Positions 17,629 through 25,366 are shown, counted from the stretch's first letter. The stretch is 37,731 nucleotides of DNA from an uncultured Coriobacteriaceae bacterium (GCA_902779135.1 CACZAR010000013.1:1-37731); one strand, 5' to 3'. Program-made: numbers and translations. The notes: generated from the letters alone by a model not told the origin.

Positions 17629-17940
17629 GAAGCTTGCCACACTGGACAGGTACCCGATTTCGAGCACTGCATCGTTGCGCGCCTTGATGTCTTTCATGCG
17701 CTCGACGAAGCTGTTGTGATCGTTGACCAAGATGAGCGCGCCGTCCAGGAACACCGAGCCCGCCTCCGTGAGCTGCAGGGTATTTCCGAGCCTCTTGAAC
17801 AAATCGACATCAACCTCGTCTTCGAGCGCCGCGATATGCTTGCTCAAAGACGATTGCGAAATGTGCAGTATTTTAGCCGCCTCGCTGAAATTGCGCGTCT
17901 TCTCCAGGATCAGGAATTCGCGTAGGTGCTCGATTTTCAT
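17629..17940 (-). pseudogene. LysR-family regulator, truncated after the DNA-binding domain
   Basis: The N-terminal 60 residues are a classic LysR winged helix: MKIEHLREFLILEK, then FSEAAKILHISQSSLSKHIAALE and LFKRLGN. The linker helix follows, and the effector domain begins with VLEIGYLSS, where LysR proteins normally have LxIGyl. Just after this point (about 17630) the homology stops; the frame runs on only as antisense of the tannase-like gene, to 17284. A normal protein would be near 300 residues, so about two thirds is missing. GGTGGAG lies before ATG 17940. It was probably the divergent or adjacent regulator of a neighbouring transporter or esterase. Confidence 0.8.
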
Positions 17941-17958
17941 AGCTCCACCCCCTCTTTG

Positions 17959-18035
17959 TGAGTCAGGGGACGTAGCACTAACTCATGCAGGCAGCTGCTT
18001 TGCCAGTGAGTCGGGAGGCCAGGGCGCTGACTCAT
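17959..18035. repeat. Two palindromic TGAGTC elements between LysR and MFS genes
   Basis: The second unit, TGAGTC at 18007-18012 with GACTCA at 18029-18034, matches the reverse complement of the element at 8925-8953 including most of the loop. The first, TGAGT at 17959-17963 with ACTCA at 17981-17985, is looser. They lie between the start of the truncated LysR gene and the stop of the transporter. Confidence 0.6.
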
Positions 18036-18046
18036 CCAACTTGTCT

Positions 18047-19247
18047 CTACCAACCACGATGCCCGATGGCATACAGTGCGGCGGCAACGGCGCCCGAACA
18101 GGCGGTCAACACCACAAGGCCGAACGTGAACGTCGGCCACGGAAACGCGGCCGCCACGGTCGCGAGCGCGGTGATCACGCCATACGAGAAGTTGCCGAAC
18201 GCCGAGGCCGTGCCGACCACATTGGACGGCTGGTCGAGCAACACCAGGAAGGCCGCCGGACGGGCCATGCCCTCCGCAAGCGCATACGGCACGAAAGCCG
18301 CCAGCAGCAGGGCGGGATGGAGCGACCCGACCATGGCAAGCAACACGGCAGAAGCCAGAACGAAAGCGATGACCAGCTTCATGATCTGCGCCGTGTACCA
18401 CGTCCTGGACAAGCGCATGTAGAGGAACGGGGCGACCATGTTCGTCAGGCACGCGCCTGCGTAGATGAAGCTGTACCCCAGATAGCTCAAACCGAAATCG
18501 TCCAGCAGGATATAAGGCGACACCGCAATGAACGCGAAGAACGGAATGCCGGTCACACCAATGAACAGCGCAAGAGCCGTGAAGCTGCGGTTCGCGAGCA
18601 ACGTCTTCGCACCTTTGAGCATGGAGACCAACGTAGCACCGAGCTTCTTCCCCGCGTTGGCCGCAGCGTCGTACGTCTCGTCGATCAAGCCGGCTAGCAC
18701 GACCGTCACCACGCCGCCCACGGTAAGGCCCCAGAAAATGCCGCGCCAACCCACGTGCGACACCGCGAACGACCCCAAAAACGGCGCGAGCACCGGTCCG
18801 GCGATCACGAGCGACTGCAGGAGGGTCATCGCGAGCTTCAGGTCGTCGCCTTTATAAGCATCCTGCACCAAAGCGGCAGACAGCGTTATGGACGAGCCGC
18901 AGCCAAGCGCCTCGATGGCGCGCGCTGCTATGAGCACCTCCACGCTCGGGGCCACCGAGCACAGAAACGAGCCGGCGGCGAACAGGGTGCATCCTGACAG
19001 GAAAACAGGCTTGCGCCCGAAACGGTCGCTGATCGGCCCGGCCAGAACCGTGGCGAGCGTAGAGAAAAGCAGGAACGAAAACACGGTGTTGTTCAGATAC
19101 AACGCCGTTACGCCGAACGCCTCGGCCATCGACGGAAGCGCAGGCGCATACATGTCAATCGCCAGTATCTGGATGAGCTCCACACTCATCACGCAGACGA
19201 AGAACGCGCGTGGTCCTAAACGTCTCTGTTCGACTGCAAGTTTCAAT
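18047..19247 (-). CDS. MFS exporter of the Bcr/CflA type
   Basis: The protein has 400 residues and twelve hydrophobic helices, the usual size of a Bcr/CflA drug exporter. The loop 2-3 motif of the major facilitator superfamily is clear (GPISDRFGRKPVFLSG), and the first helix ends in IDMYAPALPSMAEAFG, a hallmark of the Bcr/CflA group. It probably exports a small toxic compound by proton exchange. TTG 19247 is preferred: the residues between it and the internal ATG 19190 (RAFFVCVMSVELIQILA) are part of the first helix. The TTG lies five bases after the stop of the upstream lipoprotein gene, which suggests coupling. The drug specificity cannot be read. Confidence 0.88.
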
Positions 19248-19251
19248 ACGC

Positions 19252-20088
19252 CTAGCTCTTGGAACGATTCGTCAACAACTTGTTCAGGTATGCGGCAACT
19301 TCGTCCCAAAGCAGGGTGCCATGCTGCTGGCCCATCTTCACCGTCGAACCAGGCGTATCGGTGCCGACGTTCTCGATGTGAACGACTTGCCCGCTTTTCA
19401 TGTCGACAACCAGGACGAGTGTCGTGACGCTTGTGCGATTGATGCTGCCGAAGTAGTAGTTCTCGTCGACGTGGGAAGCAACCTCGTCGTACACGATTAG
19501 GAAGTCGCAATCGTCAAAACTGTCGGCGAAGGCTTCGGCAGGGACATCCGCCAAAATGATTTTGGAACGCTCTTCGTCGAAATGGCCGTTGAGGCTCTCC
19601 GGATAAAACAGAGGCACGTCCTCGCCCACAGCTTCGTTCACCCAGTCGCCGTCTGCGTACTCGGGATAAACCGTCATGAACGGAGCCTCTTTGGCACCGG
19701 TGGTCCGCGTGCGGCAAAGAATCACCTTGCCGTTCGGAAGCGTGTACGCGCCCGAAAGCTCCTTGCCCAGTGCTTTGTCCTTGAACGCAATGCCGTAGCC
19801 GTTATCGATTTTCTCATACTCGAACGCGTCAACCAGCAAATCCGCCGTTTTAGAAACCTTGCCAATCGCCCCTTCATCTGCAAGTTTGTCCAACGCACTG
19901 CGCACAACCCCATCCGCCCACGCGTCTTTTTGCTCGATCATCTCTTCGGGCGTCAACTTCGGGGCGGCAGGTTCTGAGGCGCAACCTGCGAAGACCAGCG
20001 CAGCGAACAGACAGCAAACCGAAGCGACGACCACCGAGAATGTTAACGAGGCCGTCCTTTCCATGCCATCTACAACGAAGCCCGCCAT
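19252..20088 (-). CDS. Uncharacterised lipoprotein
   Basis: The protein has 278 residues. A hydrophobic segment ends in the lipobox LVFAGC (lipidated cysteine near residue 37), followed by SEPAAPKLTPEEM, so it is anchored to the outer face of the membrane. The body is soluble and mixed alpha/beta, with a VTTLVLVVDMKSGQVVHIENVGT segment near the C-terminus; I do not recognise the domain. ATG 20088 is chosen since GAGAGG lies upstream; 20121 and 20064 are in-frame alternatives. It is directly upstream of the Bcr/CflA exporter on the same strand with a four-base gap, so joint expression is likely; a shared role is inference. Confidence 0.8.
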   Translation of the reverse strand: MAGFVVDGMERTASLTFSVVVASVCCLFAALVFAGCASEPAAPKLTPEEMIEQKDAWADGVVRSALDKLADEGAIGKVSKTADLLVDAFEYEKIDNGYGIAFKDKALGKELSGAYTLPNGKVILCRTRTTGAKEAPFMTVYPEYADGDWVNEAVGEDVPLFYPESLNGHFDEERSKIILADVPAEAFADSFDDCDFLIVYDEVASHVDENYYFGSINRTSVTTLVLVVDMKSGQVVHIENVGTDTPGSTVKMGQQHGTLLWDEVAAYLNKLLTNRSKS

Positions 20089-20283
20089 ACGCCACCACCT
20101 CTCGATGTTCGTCAACGACATTGTCTTGCTGACATAGTACCGTCTAGCGCTCCTTCTTCAACCGCCAACGACGACAAAATCGAAGCTATATAAGGGGTCG
20201 TTTACCATTGGCGCGTAAATTGCAGGGCGCGCACCACCGATTTTGGGCGTAGCGCGTAAAAAACTCTCCCTTTTTGGCGGAAA

Positions 20284-20788
20284 ATGACGTTCACGACAAA
20301 GCTGCTTATCGACAACTACATCAACGCCTACGATGTCGACGGCAAGTTCTGGTACTACGACCTCATGTTCGCCCCAGGCGGAATGGACAGCAACAATACA
20401 GAAATCGAAACCGAGGCGTCGCTACGTGATCGGCTACCTTGCGACCTTGTACCTGAGCGATCCCGCCGTGCGCTACAACTATGATAACAAGGCATCGTCG
20501 GTGAAGGTTGTGGACAGCGCGACCACCGTGGATGCCCTCAAGCTGCCCGAAGGCAGCCATCCCAGCAGGTCCATCCTTGAAGACTTCAGCGTGTATTTCA
20601 CATCGCTGATCGATCAGAGCAAGAAGGAATCCTCGAACTGCATGACAATCATCAACAGCAACGACATGATTCCCTCCACCGTGAAGAGCGACACGGCTTA
20701 CATTGGCGCTGGAAAGTCCAACCCAGATAAGGCGAAGGCGACTTGCAACCGCCTAAAACAACCATTCATTGCCGCAGGCGAGGCATAA
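20284..20788 (+). pseudogene. Unrecognised gene fragment with a frameshift
   Basis: The frame from ATG 20284 reads TKLLIDNYINAYDVDGKFWYY and LMFAPGGMDSNNTEIETEA, then loses sense near 20410. The next frame picks up RYVIGYLATLYLSDPAVRYNY and continues to TAA 20786-20788. Both parts are plausible, compositionally ordinary protein, so one gene has suffered a one-base shift between about 20402 and 20420. The 3' end overlaps the end of the Nif11-leader gene on the other strand by 36 bases. No domain is recognised. Either a decayed gene or a sequence error. Confidence 0.6.
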
Positions 20789-21028
20789 GAACATATAGGT
20801 CCTATAGTCAACTGTCACGTGCGTGCTGCCGCATTTCGGGCATTTGATCGGATCCTTGCAGCCTCCCGCCTCTGGGTCGTCGCCGCCGGCGATGGCCGCC
20901 AGAGCCTCGTCGGGCAGCGGCACCTTGGCCTCCTTGGCAAGCGCCATCAGCTCCCCGACGCTGCCGCAGGCGCGGGCCTTCTCCTGCAGTTCGGGGCTTA
21001 GGTCCTTGATGTGGCTCTCGATGTCCAT
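20753..21028 (-). CDS. Nif11-like leader peptide fused to a zinc-ribbon core
   Basis: The protein has 91 residues. Residues 8-47 have the Nif11 leader pattern (LSPELQEKARAC, then GELMALAKEAKVPLPDEALAAIAGG) and end in a double glycine at 48-49, the usual cut site of C39 peptidase/ABC exporters. The part after GG has C57 and two pairs, C63-x2-C66 (CPKCG) and C82-x2-C85 (CLACG), which would form a treble-clef-type zinc ribbon rather than an obviously modified peptide. Such Nif11-leader proteins are known as precursors of ribosomal natural products, but zinc-ribbon cores are atypical. AGGGGG lies before ATG 21028. No maturation enzyme or exporter for it is adjacent; a degraded zinc ribbon lies just upstream. 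Confidence 0.8.
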   Translation of the reverse strand: MDIESHIKDLSPELQEKARACGSVGELMALAKEAKVPLPDEALAAIAGGDDPEAGGCKDPIKCPKCGSTHVTVDYRTYMFLCLACGNEWLF

Positions 21029-21081
21029 GATCTACCCCCTCTTTATCTGGGCGATGGTTCGAGGCTTTCGCCTTCCGTCAT

Positions 21082-21087
21082 ATTATA
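21082..21087 (-). promoter_or_regulatory. -10 element for the Nif11-leader gene
   Basis: Read on the minus strand the bases are TATAAT, 54 bases before ATG 21028. The -35 region is poor (GAAACG at 18 bases, or TTTACA at only 12), so the promoter may be activator dependent. Confidence 0.5.
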
Positions 21088-21114
21088 CGTTGAGTGAAAT
21101 GTAAACGTTTCAGG

Positions 21115-21243
21115 GAACAAAGCCCGAAAAGCCAGCTGCAGGGCATTCACGTCGCAACCGATAAGAGCGATCTTGTCTGGCTGGGCATCATCCATTACAG
21201 CTGCAGAAGCTGCGGCCGCAAATGGGATGAGGCTATTGACTAG
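21115..21243 (+). pseudogene. C-terminal relic of a zinc-ribbon protein
   Basis: The plus-strand frame ending in TAG 21241-21243 reads GIHVATDKSDLVWLGIIHYS then CRSCGRKWDEAID. The CRSCG and following KW-D/E match the second half of a zinc ribbon, as in the neighbouring 20753-21028 protein (CLACGNEW). There is no start codon and the expected first CxxC is missing, so only the 3' end of a gene survives. Confidence 0.55.
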
Positions 21244-21268
21244 CCAACCTGCACGATGACCCACCTCA

Positions 21269-22624
21269 TCATCGAGTAAGGTCATGCACCCAGCGGAAAC
21301 GGTTCACAACGATGGCGTTGGGGATGCACTTCAGCACCTGATCGCTCTTGAGAATCGCGAAGGTCACGAGCGGAGGCCAGCCGAACACGAAAGCACTCAA
21401 GAAGGCGCCGACAACCGCTACGCCCAACGTGAAAATCAAGTCCATCACAAACGCGAACATCGTGTTGCCACCCGCTGCAATGACGCCGCACATGCACGGG
21501 TACTCATAGCAGCTGCAAACGACCGTGAAGCACAAGATGTGCATCATCGACGCGGCCAGCGCGCTGGCCTCCGCGCTGATGTCGTAGAACCCCAGCACGA
21601 AATCGATGCTGAAGAACAGCACGGCACTCGTCGCCAGGCCAATCGCCAAGTACAGCAGCTGCATGGTGCGCGCGTAGCTCTTCACGAGGTCCATGCGGCC
21701 CGAGCCGATGGCGCGACCGATCATCACCGAGCTCGAGTTCGCTGTGCCGAAGCCGAACACCGTGACGATCTGGTGCATCGTGACAGCAATCGAATTCGCA
21801 GCGATAACCGGCTGGGTCAGCCGCCCCAGGATAGCGATCTGCAGGATGTTCGCGATACCGAACGCGACGCCCTCGCCGACAACGGGCAAGGCGACCTTCA
21901 GAAAATCTTTGAGGAAATATCCGTCAGGCGCGATGAAGCTGCCCAACCGCAACGGCAGCCTCTTGTTTCGCACCGCAAAGACGAGGACGATTGTGACCTC
22001 GAATATGCGGGCGATCAAGCTCGACCACGCAGCACCCTCGATGCCGAGCTCCGGTGCACCGCAGTTGCCAAAAATGAACAGCCAGTTACCTATCACGTTC
22101 AAAACAAGACTGACGAGCGACACCACGGGCCCGAGCCGCGTGATACCCACCCCGCGCAGGCACAACACGAGCGCCGCCTGCATGGGGAAGATGAGGTATG
22201 TCACCCCGATAACCCGCAGGTAGCGCACCGCATCTGCCGCCACAGCCGTCTCGTCCGTGAGCAGGGACACGACGCCTTCGGGCGCAGCCACGCACACGAC
22301 GCAAAACAGCACGCCGGCACCGATCGCGAACTTCATGGTGAGCGCAATGATGCGTCTCACCGATTGGTGGTCGCCTTTGCCCCAGTATTGCGCGATGAGG
22401 ATCACACCACCCGCACCCAGCCCGTTCACGCTGGTCATCTGCAAGAGGTATTGAATCTGGTTGATTATGGAAGATGCTGCCAGCGACGTCTCGCTGTATT
22501 GCCCGAGCATCATGTTGTCGGCGAGGTTCACCGAATACGACAGCAAGTTCTGCAGTCCCATCATGGCCGTCAGCCAGAGGAACTCGCGGTAGAACGCCGG
22601 GTCTTTCACCAGGAATCTTTGCAT
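21269..22624 (-). CDS. MATE family efflux transporter
   Basis: The protein has 451 residues and twelve hydrophobic helices in two similar halves, matching the MATE family. The first half contains NLADNMMLGQYSETSLAASS and QYWGKGDHQSVRRI; the second has IANILQIAILGRLTQPVIAANSIA and GRAIGSGRMDLVKSYARTM, the corresponding repeat. It probably exports cationic drugs or metabolites with sodium or proton exchange. ATG 22624 lies nine bases after the stop of a truncated radical SAM fragment, so the two were once neighbours in an operon. The start has only a weak ribosome site (GTAGGCG). Substrate unknown. Confidence 0.92.
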   Translation of the reverse strand: MQRFLVKDPAFYREFLWLTAMMGLQNLLSYSVNLADNMMLGQYSETSLAASSIINQIQYLLQMTSVNGLGAGGVILIAQYWGKGDHQSVRRIIALTMKFAIGAGVLFCVVCVAAPEGVVSLLTDETAVAADAVRYLRVIGVTYLIFPMQAALVLCLRGVGITRLGPVVSLVSLVLNVIGNWLFIFGNCGAPELGIEGAAWSSLIARIFEVTIVLVFAVRNKRLPLRLGSFIAPDGYFLKDFLKVALPVVGEGVAFGIANILQIAILGRLTQPVIAANSIAVTMHQIVTVFGFGTANSSSVMIGRAIGSGRMDLVKSYARTMQLLYLAIGLATSAVLFFSIDFVLGFYDISAEASALAASMMHILCFTVVCSCYEYPCMCGVIAAGGNTMFAFVMDLIFTLGVAVVGAFLSAFVFGWPPLVTFAILKSDQVLKCIPNAIVVNRFRWVHDLTR

Positions 22625-22633
22625 GCGACGCGC

Positions 22634-22774
22634 CTACGACGCGGGCGTTAACTTCACGTCCCGGTACATCGAGCAGAACCTGCACTTGTTGTGGCTACAC
22701 CCCATGCTCGCCTGCAACAGCAGCGATCTCTCTTCGAAAGGTGGCCTGAACGTAACGCCCGTGTAGTGCATCAT
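22634..22774 (-). pseudogene. N-terminal stub of a radical SAM gene
   Basis: From ATG 22774 (or 22771) the frame reads MHYTGVTFRPPFE; after a one-base shift in an A-run near 22734 it continues as ERSLLLQASMGCSHNKCRFC then SMYRDVKLTPAS and stops at TAG 22634-22636. The CxxxCxxC cluster motif and the RPPFE..SLLLQ start are characteristic of a radical SAM family. Everything after the motif is lost. AAAGGA lies upstream, so the short transcript may still feed the MATE gene. Confidence 0.7.
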
Positions 22775-22831
22775 GATGTGCCCCCTGTTCCTTTTGGCAG
22801 CATTATAACAAGCGATGCGGCGTCGATATCT

Positions 22832-22961
22832 TCATGAAGCCGCCTTGAAAGAAGCCGCGATCGCACGAAGGTCGGGCAAGACGTATGTGATGCCTGCAGC
22901 CGCTTCCACCAAAGCCGCATCATGCGACACAAGCAAGAGTGCTCCAGGATACGCGGAAAGA
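22832..22961 (-). pseudogene. C-terminal relic of an ABC-transporter ATPase
   Basis: The minus-strand frame ending in TGA 22832-22834 reads LSAYPGALLLVSHDAALVEA then AAGITYVLPDLRAIAASFK. LLLVSHD is the region around the switch histidine (H-loop) of an ABC ATPase, most like ABC-F proteins. All preceding parts (Walker A, signature, Walker B) are missing, and the fragment begins exactly where a palindrome (22962-22990) ends, so the gene has been cut there. Confidence 0.6.
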
Positions 22962-23039
22962 ATGAGCCACTCCCCAGGAGAGTGGCTCATCGAGGGCAAC
23001 CCATCGAGGGCGGCTCATCGAGAGCGACTCATCGAGGGC
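22962..23039. repeat. 11-bp palindrome followed by a 14-base tandem repeat
   Basis: ATGAGCCACTC (22962-22972) is complementary to 22980-22990 with a 7-base loop. It runs directly into four 14-base units (22984-22997, 22998-23011, 23012-23025, 23026-23039) of consensus GGCTCATCGAGGGC, differing by one to three bases, with a partial fifth unit. No coding frame is preserved. Confidence 0.8.
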
Positions 23040-23156
23040 GACCCGTTCACGCCGAGCCATCTGAGAAGCAAGAGAGCACAGACGTGCATTGTTGTATCGC
23101 GCCATCTGCGCAATACATCAACTACAGGTCTCCTTGGAACAAGACCCAAGTCGGCT

Positions 23157-23699
23157 TTACTTGGTTAATTGACTCACTACGATTTGCTCGAGGTCGTCCA
23201 ACTCGATGAGCAAAGCAATCGCAACAAGTTGGCACTGCGTGTCGGAGTCCAAGAGCAAATCGGTATCTCCCTCGCATGCGGGCGCATGCTGTGCGTCGGT
23301 AGCCGAAGCATGCGCGAACGAATCGCCCATGCGCGCGTAAGCCTTGATGTGGCCGACAATGGCGCCAGCAGACTCGACCTGCTGTGCGACACCTTGCAAA
23401 GCCTCGACGAGCGTCTCGAACGTCACACTCGAGCCCGACTGCGCATGAATGGTCGCAGACACGGTCGAAGCCTGGTCATGCACGTGTGACTCAAGAGTGG
23501 CTGTGCCCCACCCAATTTCGACCTCGCGCTCGTGGGTATGCTCGTGGTCGTGGTGATGGTGGTGATCATGGCCATCACCGTGCTCGTGGGCATGTTCGTG
23601 CGCATGGCTATGCTCATGGTGTTGATGCGCGTGCTCGTGATCGTGATCGTGGCATCCGCAGGTGCAATCCGGACTGTGATCTTCGCGAATCTCACTCAT
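23157..23699 (-). CDS. His-rich metal-binding protein next to a CobW-type GTPase
   Basis: The protein has 180 residues. After DCTCGC (11-16) comes a block of about 45 residues made almost only of His, Asp, Glu, Ala and Gly (about 17-58), with runs such as HDHHHHHDHEHTH, which should bind several zinc or nickel ions. The C-terminal part (60-180) is soluble and holds further His and Cys, but no known domain. ATG 23699 is used, one base after the stop of the GTPase gene upstream, so the genes are coupled. With the GTPase it probably stores or hands over a metal; the metal cannot be told. The longer frame to 23753 lies inside the neighbour and is rejected. Confidence 0.85.
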   Translation of the reverse strand: MSEIREDHSPDCTCGCHDHDHEHAHQHHEHSHAHEHAHEHGDGHDHHHHHDHEHTHEREVEIGWGTATLESHVHDQASTVSATIHAQSGSSVTFETLVEALQGVAQQVESAGAIVGHIKAYARMGDSFAHASATDAQHAPACEGDTDLLLDSDTQCQLVAIALLIELDDLEQIVVSQLTK

Positions 23700-23700
23700 G

Positions 23701-24306
23701 CTAGTCACCCACAATCTTGTCGAGCAGAGCAGCGTCAACGGGTTCGCTGGCACTCATCCGCACAATGGGCACATCTGGGTTGATTGCGTGCACGTCGTCT
23801 TCGATTTCATCAAGCACATCGTCCTCAGCCAGATCGACCTTGTTCACGCACACGATATCCGCGGGTTCAATCTGAGCCGTGAGCAGAATGGACAGGGCCA
23901 ATTTGATGCGCTGCCAGCGCGCCGCGTCCACGAGCGTCACAATGCGCACGGGATAGCCATCGTACTTGCGCAGATTGTTTGCCATGGAATCAGGCGTCGC
24001 CACACCCGTCGCTTCCAGGATAACCAGATGCGGTTCGAGCTCCTCCTCGAGCTTTTGCAGCGCGGGAATGAGCTGGCCAATCAGCGTGCAGCACACACAT
24101 CCCGACAGCATCTCGGTCACCGAATAGCCCGCTTCTTGGATGATGCTCGAGTCGACCGACGCCGAACCGATCTCGTTCTCGACGATTGCAATGCGGAAAC
24201 CTGCGCCCTCGCGCTCGCGCAACCGCTCGATCATGCGCACGAGAACAGTCGTCTTGCCCGAACCCAGAAAACCGCTCAGGATAATGACCTTTGGTTTCTC
24301 TTGCAT
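23701..24306 (-). CDS. Short CobW/COG0523-type GTPase (metal chaperone)
   Basis: The protein has 201 residues. It has the Walker A motif GFLGSGKTT (12-20), the CobW metal-binding GCVCC (C70, C72, C73), the EATG switch-like region and VNKVD for guanine binding. COG0523 proteins use GTP to insert zinc, cobalt or nickel into target proteins. This one lacks the usual C-terminal CobW_C domain (typical length about 320), like the shorter UreG/HypB-like types; the separate His-rich protein downstream may replace it. AGGAG lies before ATG 24306, and a promoter is seen at 24341-24368. No Zur-type operator was recognised. In-frame extension to 24489 is not supported. Confidence 0.88.
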   Translation of the reverse strand: MQEKPKVIILSGFLGSGKTTVLVRMIERLREREGAGFRIAIVENEIGSASVDSSIIQEAGYSVTEMLSGCVCCTLIGQLIPALQKLEEELEPHLVILEATGVATPDSMANNLRKYDGYPVRIVTLVDAARWQRIKLALSILLTAQIEPADIVCVNKVDLAEDDVLDEIEDDVHAINPDVPIVRMSASEPVDAALLDKIVGD

Positions 24307-24340
24307 ATCCGCTCCTGTCGTTACAGTTACTTCAAACCTT

Positions 24341-24368
24341 ATTGTAGTTGAAAGCATGACTGCCTCAA
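24341..24368 (-). promoter_or_regulatory. Promoter of the CobW-His-rich unit
   Basis: On the minus strand, TTGAGG (24368-24363) and TACAAT (24346-24341) are separated by 16 bases, about 35 bases before ATG 24306. Good sigma-70-type match. Confidence 0.6.
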
Positions 24369-24483
24369 CCATCTCGAACGCAAGCGGAAACATGCCCCGA
24401 TCATCTCCCACGCGAGACGAAACATGCCTCAAGCATTCGGAATGCAAGCACAAGCAATCCTCGACACCCCAGAAGCACTCGCC

Positions 24484-24678
24484 TTGCACAAAGTTGAAGC
24501 AAAAATGCCAAAAAATCGAGGATATCTGAGGATTTTTCGAGGTGACATTTGTTACCGATTTTTTTCACTGGCTCTGAACTGGGCGTTTACGAGTCAAGTA
24601 TTTCCCAGAGTGCGGAAAATGACCCCAAATCCTCAGATATCCTCGATTTTTTGGCATTTTTACTTTAAAACCGTGCAA
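24484..24678. repeat. 195-bp MITE-like element, copy 1
   Basis: The element begins TTGCAC (24484) and ends GTGCAA (24678). Inside, 24501-24535 and 24627-24661 are a perfect 35-bp inverted repeat, so the RNA or single strand would fold into a long hairpin. A copy of exactly the same length lies at 29638-29832, with the same ends, arms and similar middle. The middle holds a smaller palindrome, GGTGACATTTGTTACC (24541-24556). It fills most of the 406-base gap between the CobW gene and the next gene. No target-site duplication is clear. A short frame across it is conserved only because the sequence is. Confidence 0.88.
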
Positions 24679-24712
24679 ACACTTTCCTGAACACCAGGAG
24701 TACCATACCCCT

Positions 24713-24910
24713 ATGGACGACAGAACCAAACAGCTTGAAATGACAGTTGCCGACCTCATGGGCCATGATCCCGCGGAGCTTGCGTGCAACCAATGCGGCG
24801 GCGCGTTCTGCGGGCTGCGCGTTGGTCGCGTTTACCAGGGCAAACCGCTCATCATGTGCTCGCGTAAAGACGAGGTGAAAGACATCCTCGAGCATCTATC
24901 TCGCCGATAA
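24713..24910 (+). CDS. Small cysteine-containing protein
   Basis: The protein has 65 residues, starting MDDRTKQLEMTVADLMGHDP. A CNQCGG pair and a later C (GAFCGL, and MCSRKDE) suggest a small zinc-binding or redox knuckle. The C-terminal 20 residues are a charged helix. AGGAG lies 12 bases before ATG 24713, a rather long gap, and the region upstream is the 195-bp element. No family is recognised. Codon use is ordinary for the window, which supports a true gene. Confidence 0.6.
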   Translation: MDDRTKQLEMTVADLMGHDPAELACNQCGGAFCGLRVGRVYQGKPLIMCSRKDEVKDILEHLSRR

Positions 24911-25018
24911 ACAGACATCGCGTTGACATGCCTTCCGAAATGATGGAACGCTCGAGCGGCAACACGTGCTCTCGTCTAAACTGTAAACGCACGCAAACAC
25001 GCGGGAAAGGAACCCACC

Positions 25019-25366
25019 ATGACAGACGAGCGTATTTTCACGATGTCCGAAGTGGCAAAATCGAGCGACGAGGCAGCGGTCAAGACGCTGTTCGCCAGCC
25101 ACGAGCATTCCAACAGCGTTGTCTGGGCGGTCAAGCCCGGTCAGGAAGTCGCTTGCCACAAGCACACGACCTCGGACGACATCTGGATCGTCATGCAGGG
25201 CACGGGGCTGTTCCATCCGGAGCCTGGTCAGGACGTGCGCGTGTCAGCAGGCCAGGTCATCGTGAATCCTGTGGGTACCTGCCACGGCGTCACGAACGAC
25301 GGCGACGAGGACTTCATCTTCGTGGGCGTCATCGCGCCCGTGCCGTCCGATTTCATCGCACTGTAA
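25019..25366 (+). CDS. Cupin-domain protein
   Basis: The protein has 115 residues and is a single cupin barrel. The first cupin motif is VACHKHTTSDDIWIVMQGTG, with histidine metal ligands and the expected glutamate replaced by aspartate; the second is NPVGTCHGVTNDGDEDFIF with a ligand histidine. Small cupins bind a divalent metal and serve as isomerases, oxygenases or sensors. AAAGGA lies before ATG 25019. It stands between small genes on the same strand. Reaction unknown. Confidence 0.85.
   Translation: MTDERIFTMSEVAKSSDEAAVKTLFASHEHSNSVVWAVKPGQEVACHKHTTSDDIWIVMQGTGLFHPEPGQDVRVSAGQVIVNPVGTCHGVTNDGDEDFIFVGVIAPVPSDFIAL

Noticed and set aside
21284-22651. A 455-residue plus-strand frame opposite the MATE gene.
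   Set aside because: It is rich in His, Arg and Gln as expected for antisense of a membrane protein, while the other strand has clear MATE helices.
22984-23039. A possible CRISPR array because of short repeats.
   Set aside because: The units are 14 bases long and directly adjacent, with no spacers and no cas genes nearby, so this is a simple tandem repeat.
24424-24690. A short frame over the 195-bp element, with a similar one in the second copy (MPKNRGYLRIF).
   Set aside because: The similarity comes from the shared element, the frame is on both strands because of the palindrome, and no ribosome site is seen. It is treated as non-coding.
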